Source of the DNA: Emmonsiellopsis sp. PD_33
Lineage: Eukaryota; Ascomycota; Eurotiomycetes; Onygenales; Ajellomycetaceae
Reading direction: 5' to 3'
DNA: 36,267 bases
Assembly (NCBI GenBank): GCA_032988165.1
Contig: JANTQF010000351.1
Location: 1 to 36,267, forward strand
In this document: piece by piece, positions 32,384 through 36,267 of the stretch
How positions within the stretch are numbered: the first letter of the stretch is position 1
Layout of the letters: every line of letters begins with the position of its first letter
The notes under the pieces: model-generated
What the model was told of the DNA's origin: nothing
Seen by the model: the letters and a program-made list of their open reading frames with translations, nothing else
Databases searched by the model: none
Position numbers and translations under genes: made by a program

Positions 32384-33119
32384 GGCGATGGGATAATTGT
32401 TGGGTTTTGGTTTCGAGGCGTGGGAGGGAGGGGGATTGTAGAGGGAAGTATTTAGAGAATGCGGAGAGCGGAAGATTGTTTTGGGAGCGGAATGGTGATG
32501 GGCAAGGGTGCGAGTCTTGGCGGCGGTGCAGCTAGGGATTGGTTGGCTTTTACTACAACCTTGGCCACTTGTCGAGTAATGTATGAAGACGACATATTAC
32601 CATCCACTGCAGACTGTGCTATTTATGAGAGTATACTGGCTCTATTTCGGATAGCCAACTTTGGGGATGCCAGATTAACGCAGAGAAACATATTGACTGG
32701 GGGGAGAAATCGATCAAGACAGTGCATAGCAACAATTCCACCTTGTGGCACTGGTTGAAGGCCGGTCTGCGATGTGAAACCCAATCTTCCATTCAACTAA
32801 CTCGTGGATGGAAGAACCACTTCAACCGTCTGTTCTGTCTATATAAGATGGTACATGAGAGGGAAATATCATCCATATGCAAAATCGAAGAAAACAAAAA
32901 AACCGGAATCCCGTTTCTATACAGGATTCTCCTTTATAGTATGTCTTTACGTATAAACCAATTCCAACCGTCCAAACACGAATGAACAAATGTAGAGAAA
33001 ACGGGCAGGAAAGGCAAGACAGGCGGAAGGTATCTGCGAGAACAAAAGAAATGTATATATATATAGACCATGAACAAAAAAATGTACATCTAAGCTGGAA
33101 ACAGTGCAAAAATGGTAGA
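32384..33119. other. LCL3 promoter and ANT1 3' flank
   Basis: 736 bp between two minus-strand genes. It contains short unrelated frames only and a (TA)n tract near 33055-33065. No RNA gene or known promoter motif was recognised. Confidence 0.6.
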
Positions 33120-34356
33120 CTATTTTACCGTCACGGGGAGGGTGGTCTTTGCCTTCTCGGCGGCCGAGCTGGCGGCCTGGCGGAGTTTTGAGCTCTTGAT
33201 CTTTTGGAGGTATGCAAAGAAGAGGATGAAGAGGAGTTCAACTCTGTAGCAAGGCGATTAGCAAGAGCTACTACAACAAGAGTCAATCAAACAGGATGTT
33301 TCCTTACCGTTCCTTGGTCATCATGAGGAATCCCTGGACCAGAAGGCCCTTCACTATTTGAGGGCCAATTCCTTTGAATAGCGCGAGCGGTCCCTCATGT
33401 TCGATGATATATCTCATCACCTCAACGAAACTCTTGAATGGCTTGCCCTGTCGGATGGGCGGTGGTCGTGATTGCAGTCCAACCTTGGCAACAATCAATG
33501 GTTGCGTTACAATCGTCGCGAGGGCCTTTGACATGGCACCCAAAACTGTGGGTCATCAGTACAAAAGATGTTCAAAATGCAAGGTGCAAGGTAGAAGAAG
33601 CCTGTCACTTACGGAAAGCTTCCCATGGCTTCAAATTATTCTTTCCAGGGAAAATAACATCCTTTAGTCTCTGATACGCTCCGTATGTGATGGCGGGATT
33701 GACCACAAGCACCAGACTGGCTTTGAGACCCCGCCACAATCCACTCCACCCATCCTCGCTATCAATGACTTCCCTCCCAGTATCAAGCAGTCCCTTCTTC
33801 ATGCCCTTGGGCTGTGTCTGTTGTCTGGTCGTAATGACGGCGACGGGGATTGTGAAGACTTGAGCGATGGCGCCAGCAACCGCTCCGAGAGTCAGTTCGG
33901 CAGCGGTTCCGGGAGGTTTGGCGACACGATCCGACGACATGTAAAGAGTCCGCACGATCGTGTACCAGTAGAAATATGCGAAGTTGGTCGAGGCTACACC
34001 GATGAGCGAGCCATTGATACCGGAATACAGCCCCTTGATTCCCTCATCTGCAACGATCTTGTTGATGGCATCGAGGGTCGACTCGTAGTGCGGCGTGGCA
34101 TCACCGGGGACATGGCCGTTTTCGACCTTTGACGACTTGACCTGGACTTGGAGTTTGGTTTTGACACTGTTATTTTAGTAGAACATTATCGATCAGTAGG
34201 TGTGATTTTGCGTCTCAATATTTGTTTGGGCGGGTGGGAATTTCAGGCTCACATGTCCAGCGGGTATACTAAGGCATTGGCGAGGACCGCACCTGTTGCG
34301 CCTGCTACAGCGCTCTGTAGAGGTGACAGACGCACCGGCTTCGACTGGCCGGCCAT
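33120..34356 (-). CDS. ANT1: Peroxisomal adenine nucleotide transporter (ANT1/PMP47 type mitochondrial carrier family)
   Basis: Carrier of the peroxisomal membrane that supplies ATP in exchange for AMP for acyl-CoA activation in beta-oxidation (family knowledge). Exons 34356-34253, 34166-33613, 33545-33308 and 33243-33120 (introns 86, 67 and 64 nt) encode 339 residues in three homologous repeats. The first repeat has the carrier signature YPLDIVKTKLQ (P32-D34-K37); the second has IPVAVITTRQQ (P142), and the third TQPLIVAKVGLQ (P235). These non-standard second and third signatures are those of the PMP47/ANT1 branch. The C terminus is basic (IKSSKLRQAASSAAEKAKTT). Start at MAGQSKPVRLSPLQSAVAGA, where helix 1 begins, as in relatives. 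A mitochondrial flavin or NAD carrier is the nearest alternative and less likely. Confidence 0.88.
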
Positions 34357-35374
34357 GGGGCCTGATTGAGAAGCTGAATTGCCCTTTATCTATAAGCTTT
34401 CTCGAGGAATGGGAGGCCGGACTTTTACTGTTGGGTGGTGGACAAAGGCGGGGGGCCGATGGGCGGGTGTAAAATGGTTGAATCCGCCAACGCCAGATCT
34501 GCAACGGAAAAGATAGCAAAGCAGAGGAGGGAGAGTGGAGAGGATTGCTCGCAGAAGTTGAAGAATAAAAAGAGAGCAACAGCAGAGAGGATCTGGCGGC
34601 AATGGACGCCGACAGAGAGTCGAGGAGAGCCGGAGCCACGAAAACCTGCTCGGGGAATGGGAGATGGCGGCCATCAGCCGAGGCATTGTGTAGTCAGCCG
34701 GGGAGGGCGGCCTCACCACCAGATAAGAGCCATGGCCAGTATCGAACTGTCCTGCAGCCGACGGCTTTTTCTATGCGGCTGCTCATGTAGTTTATTCGGG
34801 AGCATGCCTAACTTTAACTATCTAGCGCTCCGGGTGGTTGTATTAAGTAACTAAATATCTGCTGTGGTGGCTTCACATGAGCCCTATCTAGGTACGGGAA
34901 CTACACCTCTCGCCATGACCTCACCGGCAAACAGCCGCCAGCCACAAAGCAGGTCAAGGGAAATTAATGCACTTGCGAAGGCATTGTTTTGGCTTTGACC
35001 AAGCTAGATGGATTGCATATATTTCTTTATCAGCCTGCAGCTATAACTAATGGGATTGTTTAGAATTGTATATAGATCCAAACAGGCAAAGGTTGATCGG
35101 ATATATATGTAGATGTGTCGATGAATGCCGGTGCAAGAATGGCAAGCCTAGTCTGTATATAACAAACTGTATATATATATATCGAGCAACGAAAAAGAGA
35201 TATTGCTGATCGAGAAAACTGAGGCCTCGGATGTCGGACTGAACTGCATGATGCGGCTCCAGCTGCAGTTTGGGAGCATAATAAGTCCGGGGATTTGTCG
35301 GTCCTTTCGAGCATTGCCGGGGATTTCAGTTGTTATACATACCTATATATACCTAGTTCAGAGTAGTAGTTGAT
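34357..35374. other. ANT1 promoter region and 5S upstream region
   Basis: 1018 bp between divergent ANT1 and the 5S gene. It holds one CCGAGG (34678-34683), the core of the FarA/FarB fatty acid response element of Aspergillus, about 320 nt before ANT1, and TA-rich sequence near 35165-35180. Open frames are short and carry no domain. Confidence 0.5.
35344..35351 (+). promoter_or_regulatory. TATA box of the 5S rRNA gene
   Basis: TATATATA lies at about -31 to -24 relative to the 5S start. An upstream TATA at this distance is known for 5S genes of Neurospora and fission yeast, in addition to the internal pol III control region. Confidence 0.65.
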
Positions 35375-35493
35375 ACATACGACCATAGGGAGTGGAAAAC
35401 AGGGCTTCCCGTCCGCTCAGCCGTACTTAAGCCACTCGCCGGCCGGCTAGTAGTTGGGTGGGTGACCACCAGCGAATCCCGGCTGTCGTATGT
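35375..35493 (+). rRNA. 5S ribosomal RNA
   Basis: 119 nt starting ACATACGACCATAGGG and ending CGTATGT. The ends are complementary (ACATACGAC with GTCGTATGT), as in the 5S terminal stem. AGTGG near the start pairs with CCACT in the middle. The internal control region, with GTACTTAAGCC and the GGTGGGTGACCACC block, is intact. It stands alone, as is normal in filamentous ascomycetes where 5S genes are dispersed rather than in the rDNA repeat. Orientation is plus, away from ANT1. Confidence 0.95.
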
Positions 35494-35512
35494 TTTCTTT
35501 TTTTATTTTTTT
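35492..35512 (+). terminator. RNA polymerase III terminator of 5S
   Basis: The 5S sequence runs straight into TTTT and then longer T runs, the standard pol III stop signal. Confidence 0.85.
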
Positions 35513-36267
35513 TTGCTCCATATATGCACACAGAATACAGGCATTATAGTATCTGCAGGTTTCGAAGATTCAATGCGATGGTTTTCAGGTTTAAAGCTGG
35601 CAAATTCCCGTAGTAAAGAAGCAGAGCTATATAGAAAATGCATGAGGTGCTTCCAACCAATCAGCAACCTTCCAGAAACGACAACCTCATCTTCTATACC
35701 ATGTCATGTCCCTTTTGCATATATTCCCCCCTCTTGGATACCGGAAAATTGATTTTCTTCATTCTTTCCCTTTTACTGAGCCTTTTTTTTACCTTGTATT
35801 TGATATATACCTCCTTGGCTTTACACACTCGCACGTCCTGGTTGATATGTGACTGACCCCTCCGTTCGCAGGCCATGCCGCTGTAGGCCAGCCATATGAC
35901 ACTTCGACACCTTCTGCCACCTTCAAGCCCTATCCACCTCCTCGGACGCCCGCTTCTATGTTCTCTTAGCCGTACTTTTTTACCGCTTGACGGCTAGCTA
36001 TCTTCTTCTATGAGAGAGAGAGAGAGTGTGTGTGTGTGTGTGTGTAGCACATGGGTATGGATGGATACTACTACGTAAAAGAGATATATAGGCAAAGAAA
36101 AGAAGAAGAAAAATATACATAAAGAGGGAATAGAAAAAAAAGAAAAAACCTGGGGTATAATAAATCTGTCTCGCTTTGACAGCTATCTCTCTTTTCCCTT
36201 CCTCCGTGGGCGCCGCCAGGCGCGGGGGGGGGGGGTCCGATATTTTAATAAGCGGCCAATATCAATA
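35494..36267. other. Right-end intergenic sequence
   Basis: No gene was recognised. It holds the 5S terminator T runs, a (GA)7(GT)10 compound microsatellite and a G12 run at 36224-36235 near the window edge. Confidence 0.65.
36012..36045. repeat. (GA)7(GT)10 compound microsatellite
   Basis: Seven GA then ten GT dinucleotides without interruption. Confidence 0.95.

Noticed and set aside
35968..35977. AGCCGTACTT, ten bases identical to part of 5S rRNA
   Set aside because: The match does not extend on either side, so it is chance rather than a second 5S copy or fragment.

Overview
The window looks like nuclear DNA of a filamentous ascomycete, most likely Eurotiomycetes/Onygenales. The grounds are: protein-coding genes split by 51-86 nt introns with GT...CTAAC...AG signals, a dispersed 5S rRNA gene, an O-GlcNAc transferase (absent from budding yeast), an LCL3-type nuclease, and a degenerate copia retrotransposon in a CpG-free, AT-rich tract. 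Ajellomycetaceae are plausible because they are known for GC-poor retroelement tracts, but this is an inference without any database search.

Layout. 1-3540: left-truncated, inactivated Ty1/copia element on the minus strand (gag, protease and integrase relics; the reverse transcriptase would lie left of the window). No CpG was found from 1 to 3551. 3541-10654: about 7 kb of CpG-containing DNA with no gene I can defend. 10655-15873 (minus): a 1698-residue TPR/GT41 O-GlcNAc transferase in three coding exons, with a likely 5' UTR intron and two upstream ORFs. 15874-20061: no supported gene. 20062-20423 (plus): small unrecognised acidic protein. 22250-23036 (minus): RPL12. 23421-26097 (minus): SEC23. 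26888-28526 (minus): PRI2, primase large subunit. 29507-30313 (plus): ADK2-type mitochondrial adenylate kinase. 31206-32383 (minus): LCL3. 33120-34356 (minus): ANT1/PMP47-type peroxisomal adenine nucleotide carrier. 35375-35493 (plus): 5S rRNA with an upstream TATA box.

The right half is ordinary, gene-dense housekeeping DNA: translation (RPL12, 5S), ER export (SEC23), replication (PRI2), adenine nucleotide handling (ADK2, ANT1). RPL12, SEC23 and PRI2 lie head-to-tail on the minus strand; PRI2 and ADK2 are divergent; ADK2 and LCL3 converge. Nothing indicates a biosynthetic cluster or a defence system. I reconstructed the exon joins by hand; all keep frame and give proteins of family-typical length, except where noted. 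The most interesting signals are the complete CpG loss in the retroelement, the architecture and leader of the O-GlcNAc transferase, and promoter motifs that fit the genes they precede (telobox plus CACGTG at RPL12, MCB at PRI2, TATA at 5S).
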